A DNA stretch of 64,000 nt. It comes from Pseudomonas_T sp032052615. Its GTDB lineage: Bacteria; Pseudomonadota; Gammaproteobacteria; Pseudomonadales; Pseudomonadaceae. The position numbers and the translations under genes were made by a program. Positions 8,198-16,447 of the stretch are shown here, in pieces. The notes below the pieces were generated by a model. That model did no database searches. It had not been told where the DNA came from and worked only from the letters and a program-made list of their open reading frames with translations. The DNA is taken from NCBI GenBank assembly GCA_032052615.1, contig DAMBWF010000011.1, positions 1 to 64,000 of the forward strand, given 5' to 3'. Numbering within the stretch: the first letter of the stretch is position 1; every line of letters begins with the position of its first letter.

Positions 8198-9459
8198 AGC
8201 GGCGCTACCTGCTGGGCGCGGGCGCCGTGGGGCTGCTCGGTCTCTGGGCGCTGCGCCCGGCCGACCGGGGCCGCCCCTACGACGGCTATTTCGCCGCGCT
8301 GAATGACCTGCTGCGGCGGGAAGGCGGCGGGGTGGCGCAACTGGTGATCGACCTGGACCGCCTGGATGCCAATGCCGACTTGTTGCGACGGCGCCTGGAC
8401 GGACGTCTGGCGCTGCGCCTGGCCACCAAGTCCCTGGCTTCCCTCGGCCTGCTGGACTACCTCGGGCGGCGCCTCGGCCTGCAACGCTTCATGGTCTTCC
8501 AGGCCGCCCACCTGAACGCCCTGGCCCGTGCCTTCCCGACCGGCGACCTGCTGGTGGGCAAGTCGCTGCCCGTCGACGCCGCCTTCGGCTTCTACCGGCA
8601 ACTGCCGGCGGACCTGCCCTTCGAGCCCGCCACCCAGTTGACCTGGCTGGTGGACAGCGGCGAGCGCCTGCACCAATACGCCGAACTGGCGCGCGCCCTC
8701 GGGCGGCGCCTGCAAGTGGCCCTGGAAATCGACGTCGGACTGGGCCGGGGTGGCTTCGCCACGCCCGAGGCGCTGGGCGCCGCCCTGCAAGCCTGGCGCC
8801 GGGACGCGCCGCCGCTGCGCCTGCGCGGCCTGATGGGCTACGACGCCCATGTGGCCGAGGCGCCCTTCTGGATCGGCCAAGCCCAGGCCCATGCCGACAG
8901 CACGGCGCGCTACCGGGCCTTCATCGACGCACTCAACGTCTTCGCTGACCTGCGGCCTTCCCAGCCGCTGCTATACAACGGCGCCGGCAGCCCGACTTAT
9001 CCGTTGCATGCCGCCGGGGACACGCCGCTCAACGAGGTGGCGGTCGGCTCGGCGCTGCTCATGCCCCGTGCCTGCGACAGCGAGGCGCTCGCCGCCCACC
9101 GGCCGGCCCTGTGGATCGCCAGCCCCGTGCTGACGGTGGACGAGGGCCCCTCTCCCTACCTGGAGACGGCTCAGGCTGGCTGGCGCCTGTGGGACCGCAA
9201 CCGCCGGCGCGCCCATCTCCTCGACGGTGGGCGCTGGGCGGCCGAGCCGGTGGCGCCGGCCGGGCTGCGCGAGGCATTCCCGCCGGGGGACAATGCCCCC
9301 GAGCGCCTGCTCGGCTCCCCGGCCACCGCCTTGCGCGTGGACGACTGGGTTTTCCTGCGGCCCGACAGCACCGTCGGCCTGCTGGGCGAGGTCGGCGAAC
9401 TGCGCCTGCTGCGCCACGGTCGCTTGGTGGGACGCTGGCAACCCCTGGGCAACGCCTAG
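8194..9459 (+). CDS. DSD1-family PLP protein (D-threonine aldolase / D-serine dehydratase-like)
   Basis: Fold-type III PLP protein with an alanine-racemase-like N-terminal barrel. The 421-residue protein has a hydrophobic N terminus starting KRRYLLGAGAVG, a Tat-like signal or membrane anchor, then VIDLDRLDANADLLRR and the probable PLP lysine in LATKSLAS (about residue 79), and a C-terminal beta domain typical of DSD1. It overlaps the preceding flavin enzyme by 4 bp. Known relatives break down D-amino acids or beta-hydroxy amino acids, but this exported-looking form has no assigned substrate. Confidence 0.7.
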   Translation: MKRRYLLGAGAVGLLGLWALRPADRGRPYDGYFAALNDLLRREGGGVAQLVIDLDRLDANADLLRRRLDGRLALRLATKSLASLGLLDYLGRRLGLQRFMVFQAAHLNALARAFPTGDLLVGKSLPVDAAFGFYRQLPADLPFEPATQLTWLVDSGERLHQYAELARALGRRLQVALEIDVGLGRGGFATPEALGAALQAWRRDAPPLRLRGLMGYDAHVAEAPFWIGQAQAHADSTARYRAFIDALNVFADLRPSQPLLYNGAGSPTYPLHAAGDTPLNEVAVGSALLMPRACDSEALAAHRPALWIASPVLTVDEGPSPYLETAQAGWRLWDRNRRRAHLLDGGRWAAEPVAPAGLREAFPPGDNAPERLLGSPATALRVDDWVFLRPDSTVGLLGEVGELRLLRHGRLVGRWQPLGNA

Positions 9460-9618
9460 AGCGACGCCACCCCGCGCCTTTTTCCGCACCTGCGTGGCCA
9501 TCGAGCACACCGCTCCTTTTTGTGCGATCCGTCCGCTGGCGATGCTTGTGTCCCCTGGGCCGCCTCTTTAATCTGCGTCACTCCGCCATCGCCTCTGCTC
9601 CGCAGCCAAGGAACTTGC

Positions 9619-10590
9619 ATGACCGACGTCCACTACAAGATCGTTTTCGACGGGGAATTGATGCCCGGAGCTACCCCGGAAACCGTCAAGGACAACCTGG
9701 CCCACCTGTTCCGCAGCGATCGCGCCCGCATCGAGGCACTCTTCGGCGGCCGCACCGTGGTGCTCAAGCGCGACCTCGGCGACGAAGAGGCCGATCGCTA
9801 CCTCGAGGCCCTGCAGCAGGCGGGCGCCCGGGTTCGCAAGGAGCCCGACCTGGCAGCGGGGCTGAGCCTGGTCGCCGCCGAAGACGAACCGGATACCCAG
9901 GCGCGCGCCACCATGACCTGCCCCAAGTGCGGCCATGAACAGGTCAAGGCGATCCAGTGCGCGGCCTGTGGCATCGTCATCGAGAAGTACCTGACACGCC
10001 AGGCCCAGCTCGCCGAAGGGACCCCGGCGGGCGCGCCCGCCGCCTCCCCCTATGCGCCGCCCCGGGCGGAGGTGGGCGAGATCTTGCCGGAATACGGCGA
10101 GCTCAAGGTCTTTAGCTTCCAAGGCCGCATCGGCCGCCTGCGTTACCTGGCCTGGTACATGGCGCTGGTACTGGTGGCCATGCCCGCCTCGCTGCTGATC
10201 GGTAGCGCCGCCCTGCTCTCGCCCACGCTCCTGATAGGGCTGTCGGCCGTGGCGGTGATCGCCTTCTTCATGGTGACCCTCTTCATCGGTGCCCAGCGAT
10301 TGCACGATATCGGTTGGTCCGGCTGGTTCCAGTTGCTGTTCCTGGTGCCGGTGGTCGGCGGCGTGCTCGGCCTGCTCATGCTGATCATTCCCAGCACGGA
10401 CGGCGTCAACCGCTACGGTCCGCCCCCGCCGCCCAACAGCCGTGGTGTCACGGTCCTGGCCTGCACGGTGATCCTGGTGCCGATCATCGGCATCCTTGCC
10501 GCTATCGCCATACCCGCCTACCAAGGGTATGTAACCCGCGCTCACCAGGCCGGGGTCCCCACCGCGCCCGTCTCCCCCGCTCAGGAATGA
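9619..10590 (+). CDS. Zinc-ribbon / DUF805 membrane protein with pilin-like C-terminal helix
   Basis: Function unknown. The 323-residue protein has four parts: an N-terminal alpha/beta domain (1-78), a zinc ribbon with CPKC at 101-104 and CAAC at 114-117, a DUF805 domain with several membrane segments (about 166-268), and a last hydrophobic segment (278-305) whose end, GILAAIAIPAYQGYV, closely resembles the N-terminal helix of type IV pilins. The start at 9619 follows AAGGAAC; the frame is open 33 codons upstream without support. The pilin cleavage motif (FTLIE) is absent, so this is not a pilin. Confidence 0.75.
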   Translation: MTDVHYKIVFDGELMPGATPETVKDNLAHLFRSDRARIEALFGGRTVVLKRDLGDEEADRYLEALQQAGARVRKEPDLAAGLSLVAAEDEPDTQARATMTCPKCGHEQVKAIQCAACGIVIEKYLTRQAQLAEGTPAGAPAASPYAPPRAEVGEILPEYGELKVFSFQGRIGRLRYLAWYMALVLVAMPASLLIGSAALLSPTLLIGLSAVAVIAFFMVTLFIGAQRLHDIGWSGWFQLLFLVPVVGGVLGLLMLIIPSTDGVNRYGPPPPPNSRGVTVLACTVILVPIIGILAAIAIPAYQGYVTRAHQAGVPTAPVSPAQE

Positions 10591-10601
10591 GCATGAGCGG
10601 C

Positions 10602-10624
10602 GTCCCCGCGTCGGCAGCGGGGAC
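10602..10624 (+). other. Stem-loop between the DUF805 and SDR genes
   Basis: A perfect 8-bp inverted repeat (10602-10609 with 10617-10624, loop of 7) lies in the 56-bp gap and ends 22 bp before the SDR start. There is no T tract, so it is more likely an RNA processing or stability element than a terminator. Confidence 0.4.
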
Positions 10625-10646
10625 ACCGTACCGCACGGAGAAGCCC

Positions 10647-11444
10647 ATGCCCCGCTATGCCCTCATCACCGGCGCGTCCAGCGGCATCGGCCTCGCCCTG
10701 GCCGAGGCTCTGGCCCGGCGCGGCCAGGCCCTGATCCTGGTGGCGCGCCAGCGGGAAGCGTTGGAAAGCATCGCCTGCGAGCTGGCCCAGCGCTTCGGGG
10801 TGGAGGTGCTCTTCCTCACCTGCAACCTCGCCGAGCCCCGGCAGCTCACCGGCCTGCTCCAGGAACTGGAGGACAGCGGCCACGAGATCGAACTCTTGAT
10901 CAACAATGCCGGGCTGGGCACCTCGGGGCCATACATCGAGCAGGACTGGAGCCGCGAGCAGCACCTGATCGAAGTGAACGTGCTGGCCCTGGCCCGGCTC
11001 TGCCATGCCTTGGGCGGGCGCATGGCCGAACAGGGCGGCGGGCAGATCCTCAATGTCGCCTCCGTGGCGGCCTTCCAGCCTGGCGCGTGGATGAGCAACT
11101 ACGGCGCCAGCAAGGCCTATGTGCTGAGCCTTTCCGAAGGGCTGCGGGAAGAGCTGCGCAGCCGGGGCGTGAAAGTCAGCGTGCTGTGCCCGGGGCCCAC
11201 CCGCACCGCGTTCTTCCGCGTCGCCGGGCTTCGCCTCGGCCGCCTGGAACGGGGGTCGCTGACCATGGACCCGGAGCAGGTCGCCCAGCTCGCGGTGCGG
11301 GGGCTGGAGCGCAACCAGGCGATCATCGTGCCTGGCTGGCGCAACGCCCTGCTGGCCCGGCTGCACCGCCTGGCGCCGCGCTGGCTGGCGCGCAAGGCGA
11401 TGGCGGCGGTGAACCGTTCCTTGTTGCCGGTGGCGCCGCTGTAG
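10647..11444 (+). CDS. Short-chain dehydrogenase/reductase
   Basis: Classical SDR of 265 residues: cofactor motif TGASSGIG (residues 8-15), NNAG near 91, catalytic Ser in NVASVAA and YGASKAY (YxxxK). The basic residues after the glycine motif (ARQRE) favour NADP(H). The C-terminal tail is amphipathic and may touch the membrane. CGGAGAAGCCC precedes the chosen ATG. Substrate unknown; relatives include acyl or steroid-type reductases. Confidence 0.85.
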   Translation: MPRYALITGASSGIGLALAEALARRGQALILVARQREALESIACELAQRFGVEVLFLTCNLAEPRQLTGLLQELEDSGHEIELLINNAGLGTSGPYIEQDWSREQHLIEVNVLALARLCHALGGRMAEQGGGQILNVASVAAFQPGAWMSNYGASKAYVLSLSEGLREELRSRGVKVSVLCPGPTRTAFFRVAGLRLGRLERGSLTMDPEQVAQLAVRGLERNQAIIVPGWRNALLARLHRLAPRWLARKAMAAVNRSLLPVAPL

Positions 11445-11453
11445 GCGCCCCGC

Positions 11454-12932
11454 TCAATCCGCGCTGACCGTCCGGCCCTGGGCCCAGGCGCGCAGTTCCG
11501 CCAGGGCCTCGGCCATCACCACCGACAGCGGCGCCGTGGCGCCCAACTGCTGCAGCAGCAACGCTTGGTCCACGCTGCCCTCGCGAGCCTGGGCGGCGTA
11601 CAAGGCGCTGACCACCGCCTGCTCGATCTCCGCGCCGGAGAAGCCCTCGCTGGCCCGCGCCAGCACCCCCAGGTCGAAGTGTTCCGGAGCAAGCTCACGC
11701 CGCGCCAAGTGGATGCGAAAGATGTCCGCGCGAATCGTCTCGTCAGGCAGGTCGACGAAGAACAGCTCGTCGAAACGCCCCTTGCGCAGCAACTCCGGCG
11801 GCAAGCGGTCGACGGCATTGGCGGTGGCCACCAGGAACACCGGTGCCTTGCGCTCGGCCATCCAGGTCAGCAACGTGCCCAATACCCGCTGGCTCACGCC
11901 GCCGTCCTGGTCGCCCTGGGCCAGGCCCTTTTCCAGTTCGTCGAGCCATAGCACGCAAGGCGCCATTTGCTCGGCGAGGCGCAGCGCCTCGCGCAGGTTG
12001 CGCTCGGTCTCGCCGAAATACTTGTTGTACAGGCAGGCGAAATCCAGCCGCAGCAACGGCAGGCCCCAGAGACCGGCCACCGCCTTCGCCGCCAGGCTCT
12101 TGCCGCCGCCCTGCACCCCGACCAGCAGCACCCCGCGGGGCATGTCGCGGCCATCGCCGTCGAGGAAGGCCCGCTGCCGCTCCCCCAGCCAGCGCTTGAG
12201 ATTGGCCAGCCCGCCCACCTCGGCGAAACGCGCGGTCTCGTACTCGAAGCCGAGCACGCCGTCCAGGTCGAGCAGCTTGAACTTGGTGCGGTTCAGCTCG
12301 GGCAAATCTTCCTGGGTGATGGCTCCGTCGTCGCAAATGACGTTGCGCGCCAGCGCGCGGGCCTCGCCGTGGCTCAGGCCGCGCAGGTTTTTCACCACCT
12401 GGTGCAGCGTGCGGTTGTCGGTGCGTACCCGCGCGCCCCGGTTGCGCTCGCTCCAGCGCGTGGCCTCCTCGCGGACGATGGCCAGCAGCTCGTCCTCGCC
12501 CGGCAGAGACAGGGTGAAATGCGCCGCGTAGCGCTGCACCTCGGCGGGCAGCTTGAGCTGGTGCGATACCAGCACCACCGTGGGCCGCTGCGCGCCCTCG
12601 GCCATGGCGATTTCCTTGAGCAGGCGGATCGGCTTCGGGTCCCCGGCGAGGAAGGGATGCAGGTCGCAGAGCACATACAGGTTGGCCTGCGGATCGGCCT
12701 TGATCAGGCGCAGCGCGACATTCGGGTCGGTGCTGTCGGTGTTCGGCGCGTCGCCACCGAAGCCCAGGCGGCAGATGCCCTCGGTCACCGACCAGGTATA
12801 CAGGCCCAGGCCACGCTTCACCGCCAGTCCGGTCAGGGTTTCCAGCACCCGGGGCTCGTCCCAGGACTCGATGACGACCAGCTTGACCTTCGAATCCAGG
12901 ACCAGCCCGAGATCATGAATATCGTTCTTCAC
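11454..12932 (-). CDS. AAA-family ATPase
   Basis: Probable AAA+ remodelling ATPase of 492 residues. The N-terminal 220 residues form a second, degenerate P-loop-like domain lacking a clear Walker A. The C-terminal AAA module has Walker A GVQGGGKS (272-279), Walker B VLWLDE (327-332), sensor-1 ATAN (369-372) and an arginine-finger candidate in RKGRFDE. I chose the GTG at 12932 (VKNDIHDLGL), preceded by AAGGAT; the frame is open 112 codons further but the upstream part is Arg/Pro-rich and unlike protein. It is convergent with the SDR gene, with 9 bp between stops. Partner and substrate unknown. Confidence 0.75.
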   Translation of the reverse strand: MKNDIHDLGLVLDSKVKLVVIESWDEPRVLETLTGLAVKRGLGLYTWSVTEGICRLGFGGDAPNTDSTDPNVALRLIKADPQANLYVLCDLHPFLAGDPKPIRLLKEIAMAEGAQRPTVVLVSHQLKLPAEVQRYAAHFTLSLPGEDELLAIVREEATRWSERNRGARVRTDNRTLHQVVKNLRGLSHGEARALARNVICDDGAITQEDLPELNRTKFKLLDLDGVLGFEYETARFAEVGGLANLKRWLGERQRAFLDGDGRDMPRGVLLVGVQGGGKSLAAKAVAGLWGLPLLRLDFACLYNKYFGETERNLREALRLAEQMAPCVLWLDELEKGLAQGDQDGGVSQRVLGTLLTWMAERKAPVFLVATANAVDRLPPELLRKGRFDELFFVDLPDETIRADIFRIHLARRELAPEHFDLGVLARASEGFSGAEIEQAVVSALYAAQAREGSVDQALLLQQLGATAPLSVVMAEALAELRAWAQGRTVSAD

Positions 12933-13336
12933 GGAACATCCTTGCAGGGAAAAGTATTCAGGCGCCGGGGCGAGGGTCTGCGGGCCGGACGCAGGCGCAC
13001 CCCGGAAACACGCCACCCTGAAGGATCGCGGGGCGGAAGACAAGGCACTGGCGGAGCGCGCGAAAGGATGCATGCGGACGGCCCGACCGTGGGCGAAGGA
13101 CGCGGGCCGTCCGTTCTCGCCACCGATCCGGCACCGGTGGCCGGACGACGGGCACGCCAAACCGGGGGGCCCACCAACCGGCATGGGCCGGGATGCATCG
13201 GCTGCGTTGGGAGGCCCGCCTGGGCTCTCCAGCCGAGCGGCCCGTCTGGGACTGCCCGTCTGGGACAATCCGCCGCTGGGTGGCGGGCGGAGCGAATCCG
13301 GTACACTGCCGGGATCGAGTTTGCGGAGCCAGGCCC
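12933..13336. other. Gene-free interval upstream of coq7
   Basis: About 400 bp with no supported gene. It is GC-rich, contains a 13-bp tandem repeat (13240-13266) and a possible -10 element TACACT 30 bp ahead of the coq7 start. The rest shows no structure I can name. Confidence 0.5.
13240..13266 (+). repeat. 13-bp direct repeat upstream of coq7
   Basis: GCCCGTCTGGGAC occurs at 13240-13252 and again at 13254-13266, separated by one T. It ends 70 bp before the coq7 start codon. Could be a tandem regulator site or a chance slippage duplication. Confidence 0.6.
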
Positions 13337-13984
13337 TTGTCCACCGAACGCTACTACACCCCCGTCGACCGTCTGCTGCTGCAGGCCAATACCGCCCTGC
13401 GCACCCTGCTGCCCTTCTCGGGGCAACCCTACCGGCCGTCCCCCGCCGACGACCACCAGGACGTTCCGTTGGAAGCCCGCGAGGCGCGCCACGTGGCCGG
13501 CCTGATGCGTATCAACCACACCGGCGAGGTGTGCGCCCAGGCGCTCTACCAGGGCCAGGCCCTGACCGCCAAGCTGCCGCAAGTGCGGGCCGCCATGGAG
13601 CAGGCCGCCGAGGAAGAGATCGACCATCTGGTCTGGTGCGAGCGGCGCATCCGCGAACTGGGCAGCCGCCCCAGCGTGCTCAACCCCTTGTTCTATGGCC
13701 TGTCCTTCGGTGTCGGCGCGGTGGCCGGGTTGATCAGCGACAAGGTCAGCCTGGGCTTCGTCGCCGCCACCGAGGACCAAGTGTGCAAGCACCTGGACGA
13801 TCACCTGGGGCAACTTCCGGACGAAGACCGCAAGTCCCGGGCGATCCTCGAACAGATGCGCGTCGACGAAGAGCACCATGCCACCAATGCCCTGGAAGCC
13901 GGCGGCCTGCGTTTCCCGGCGCCGGTCAAGTTCGGTATGACCCTGCTGTCCAAGGTGATGACCAAAAGCACCTACCGTCTCTGA
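13337..13984 (+). CDS. coq7: 2-polyprenyl-3-methyl-6-methoxy-1,4-benzoquinol hydroxylase
   Basis: Di-iron hydroxylase that performs the last ring hydroxylation of ubiquinone synthesis at the membrane. The 215-residue protein carries all expected iron ligands: E64, E94, H97, E146, E178 and H181. The start is a TTG at 13337 preceded by GCGGAG; it gives the family N terminus STERYYTPVDRLLLQ, whereas upstream in-frame codons encode nothing related. A strong bidirectional terminator follows. Confidence 0.93.
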   Translation: MSTERYYTPVDRLLLQANTALRTLLPFSGQPYRPSPADDHQDVPLEAREARHVAGLMRINHTGEVCAQALYQGQALTAKLPQVRAAMEQAAEEEIDHLVWCERRIRELGSRPSVLNPLFYGLSFGVGAVAGLISDKVSLGFVAATEDQVCKHLDDHLGQLPDEDRKSRAILEQMRVDEEHHATNALEAGGLRFPAPVKFGMTLLSKVMTKSTYRL

Positions 13985-13998
13985 GCACGGCCCGCACG

Positions 13999-14026
13999 AA
14001 AAAGGGCGCCCGCGGGCGCCCTTTTT
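13999..14026. terminator. Bidirectional terminator between coq7 and speD
   Basis: Perfect inverted repeat GGGCGCCC/GGGCGCCC (14004-14011 and 14014-14021) flanked by A5 on the left and T5 on the right, ideal for ending both convergent genes. Confidence 0.9.
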
Positions 14027-14038
14027 CATGGCTGGCGA

Positions 14039-14833
14039 TCAGCGTGGCATGTTGCGCGCGTAGAAGATTTCCAGCATCTCGTGACGCACCCGCGTCTCCA
14101 CCTGCTGGCGCTGTTCCGCCGTCAGCGAGCGGGTGGCGTCGCCGAACAGGTAGTTGTCCAAGTCGAAGTCCTTGAGCAGCATCTTGGTGTGGAACAGGTT
14201 CTCCTGGTACACGTTGACGTCGGTCATCTGGTACGCCGCCTGGGTGTCCTCGGACAGGTAGTTCTGGATCGAGGTAATGGCGTGGTCGATGAAGTGCTTG
14301 CGCCCCTCGACGTCCCGGGTGAAACCACGCACCCGGTAATCCACGGTGACGATGTCCGAGTCGAACTGGTGGATCAGGTAATTGAGCGCCTTCAGCGGGG
14401 AAATCACGCCGCAAGTGGAGACGTCGATATCCACGCGGAACGTGGCGATGCCTTCCACCGGGTGGATTTCCGGGTAGGTGTGCACGGTGATGTGGCTCTT
14501 GTCCAGGTGCGCCAGGATGGTGTCCGGACGCGGCCCCGGCGATTCCTCGATCTGGCTCTCGGTGGGCGTCACCGGCTGCTCGGAAATGAGGATGGTCACG
14601 CTGGCGCCTTGGGGGTCGTAGTCCTGACGGGCGATGTTCAGGATGTTGGCGCCGATGATGTCCACGACATCGGTGAGAATCTGCGTCAGCCGCTCGGCGT
14701 CGTACTCTTCGTTGATGTACTGGACGTAAGCCTGCTGGTCTTCCGGCGTTTCCGCGTAGCAGATGTCATAGATGTTGAAGCTCAAGGTCTTCGTCAGGTT
14801 GTTGAACCCGTGGAGCTTGAGTTTGCTTTTCAC
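14039..14833 (-). CDS. speD: S-adenosylmethionine decarboxylase proenzyme
   Basis: Pyruvoyl enzyme that makes decarboxylated SAM, the aminopropyl donor for spermidine. The 264-residue proenzyme (Enterobacteria-type) is expected to cleave itself between K112 and S113 in HLDKSHITVHTYPE, turning the serine into the pyruvoyl group. The start is GTG at 14833 (VKSKLKLHGFNN), with AGAGAGAG upstream; longer in-frame extensions have no family match. Single gene with its own terminator. Confidence 0.95.
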   Translation of the reverse strand: MKSKLKLHGFNNLTKTLSFNIYDICYAETPEDQQAYVQYINEEYDAERLTQILTDVVDIIGANILNIARQDYDPQGASVTILISEQPVTPTESQIEESPGPRPDTILAHLDKSHITVHTYPEIHPVEGIATFRVDIDVSTCGVISPLKALNYLIHQFDSDIVTVDYRVRGFTRDVEGRKHFIDHAITSIQNYLSEDTQAAYQMTDVNVYQENLFHTKMLLKDFDLDNYLFGDATRSLTAEQRQQVETRVRHEMLEIFYARNMPR

Positions 14834-15086
14834 CGTAGGAAACTCTCTCTTCTTTGATGCGGCGACGCCGCGTGATCGAGCATGCCCGTCAGGTACGGCG
14901 GTACCTGCGTAGGACGGTTTACACACCTCTTCGCGTTGGCGATTGTGGTTGTCTGGTGGGGCGAGGCGCCCCGGAAGGCGGCGAATTATGCAGATCGCGA
15001 AGGCCGGCCGCCATAGCCTGGGCCGCTTTCGTGAATGCCATATGTCGCCGGGCGGCCGGTGCCGGCGCGGCCGTTCGGCGAAGGAG

Positions 15087-15512
15087 TCAGGCGTCGGGTT
15101 CGACGATCTCGTAGCTGTGGCTGATCTCCACGCCGCCCCGCCCCAGCATGATCGAGGCCGAGCAGTACTTCTCGGCGGAAAGCTCCACCGCCCGCTTGAC
15201 ATGGGCCTCCTTCAACCCCCGGCCCTTGACCACGAAGCGCAGGTGGACCCGGGTGAATACCTTCGGCTCGCTGTCGGCCCGCTCCGCCTCGAGAAAGGCC
15301 TCGCAGCTTTCCACCGGTTGCCGTGCCTTGCGCAGGATGCTGACGACATCGAAGCTGCTGCAGCCGCCGAGGCCGATCAGCACCATCTCCATCGGGCGGA
15401 TCCCCAGGTTGCGCCCGCCGGCCTCCGGCGGCCCGTCCATGACCACGGCGTGGCCACTGCCCGACTCGCCGATAAACAGGGTGTCGCCCGCCCACTGGAT
15501 GCGCGCTTTCAT
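15087..15512 (-). CDS. OsmC/Ohr family protein
   Basis: Thiol-dependent peroxidase-fold protein of 141 residues. It has the two conserved cysteines C51 (LGGCSSFD) and C117 (EKYCSAS) of the OsmC/YhfA branch. The first M codons at 15515 and 15512 are adjacent, and both lie in good distance from GGAGG; 15512 gives the usual MKARIQW start. It is divergent from vfr, sharing a 234-bp intergenic region. OsmC relatives detoxify organic hydroperoxides; the physiological substrate here is unknown. Confidence 0.85.
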   Translation of the reverse strand: MKARIQWAGDTLFIGESGSGHAVVMDGPPEAGGRNLGIRPMEMVLIGLGGCSSFDVVSILRKARQPVESCEAFLEAERADSEPKVFTRVHLRFVVKGRGLKEAHVKRAVELSAEKYCSASIMLGRGGVEISHSYEIVEPDA

Positions 15513-15746
15513 CATCAAGGCCTCCGTCGAATGAAATAAAAGCGGATCAGGTTACCACAGGGTTTTGACAGAACCGCGACGTCCGGGCGCGCCCGAAAGT
15601 TCCCACGCGGCGGCATTCCTGGCGCAAAATCGGACGGCTGACACGGTCGTTCTGCTAAGCTGGCGCCCCCATAAAGGCATAGAGCCGGATAACTATAAAA
15701 AACGCCTGCGGGATAAGGGCTTAACTTTTCTTTTCGGGACTCAGGC

Positions 15747-16391
15747 ATGGTCGCTATTACCCTCACCCCCAAGATCAAGAATCTGGACAAGATCCTTGCG
15801 CACTGCAATCGCCGCCGCTACGCCGCCAAGAGCACGATCATCTACGCGGGCGACCGGTGCGAAACCCTGTTCTTCATCGTCAAGGGCTCGGTCACCATTC
15901 TCATCGAGGACGACGATGGGCGGGAAATGATCATCGGCTACCTGAACGCCGGGGACTTCTTCGGCGAAATGGGGCTGTTCGACCGGGAAGGACCGGAGCA
16001 GGAGCGTAGCGCCTGGGTTCGCGCCAAGTCCGAATGCGAAGTCGCGGAAATCAGCTACATCAAGTTCCATGAGGTCACCCAGCAGGACCCGGACATCCTG
16101 CTCACCATCGGTGGACAACTGGCCGACCGCCTGCGCAAGACCACCCGCAAGGTGGGCGACCTGGCTTTCCTCGACGTGACCGGCCGGGTGGCCCGGACCC
16201 TGCTCGAACTGTGCAAGCAGCCCGATGCCATGACCCACCCGGACGGCATGCAGATCAAGATCACCCGCCAGGAAATCGGCCGCATCGTCGGCTGCTCGCG
16301 GGAAATGGTCGGGCGCGTGCTCAAGGGGTTGGAGGAGCAGGGGCTGGTCCACGTCAAGGGCAAGACCATGGTGGTCTACGGCACCCGCTGA
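15747..16391 (+). CDS. vfr: cAMP-responsive global regulator Vfr
   Basis: CRP-family transcription factor that controls virulence, type IV pili and quorum sensing in P. aeruginosa. The 214-residue protein has an N-terminal cyclic-nucleotide domain with the phosphate cassette FFGEMGLFDRE ... ERSAWVRA, a long dimer helix, and a C-terminal helix-turn-helix (TRQEIGRIVGCSREMVGRVL). Length and sequence match Vfr closely. Its upstream region contains AT-rich stretches at 15690-15735 but I cannot fix a promoter with confidence. Confidence 0.95.
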   Translation: MVAITLTPKIKNLDKILAHCNRRRYAAKSTIIYAGDRCETLFFIVKGSVTILIEDDDGREMIIGYLNAGDFFGEMGLFDREGPEQERSAWVRAKSECEVAEISYIKFHEVTQQDPDILLTIGGQLADRLRKTTRKVGDLAFLDVTGRVARTLLELCKQPDAMTHPDGMQIKITRQEIGRIVGCSREMVGRVLKGLEEQGLVHVKGKTMVVYGTR

Positions 16392-16402
16392 CCGCCCCCC
16401 CG

Positions 16403-16430
16403 AAAAAAAGGCCGGCTGATGCCGGCCTTT
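16403..16430. terminator. Bidirectional terminator between vfr and trpC
   Basis: Stem GGCCGGC/GCCGGCC (16410-16416, 16421-16427, loop TGAT) extended by A/T pairs. A7 on the left gives a strong T7 tract for trpC on the minus strand; the rightward tract for vfr is TTTCTC. Confidence 0.85.
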
Positions 16431-16447
16431 CTCATGGCGGGTTCGCC

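Noticed and set aside
15565..15570. TTGACA near 15565 as a vfr promoter
   Set aside because: No -10 element at the right distance; it lies too far from the vfr start to be assigned.
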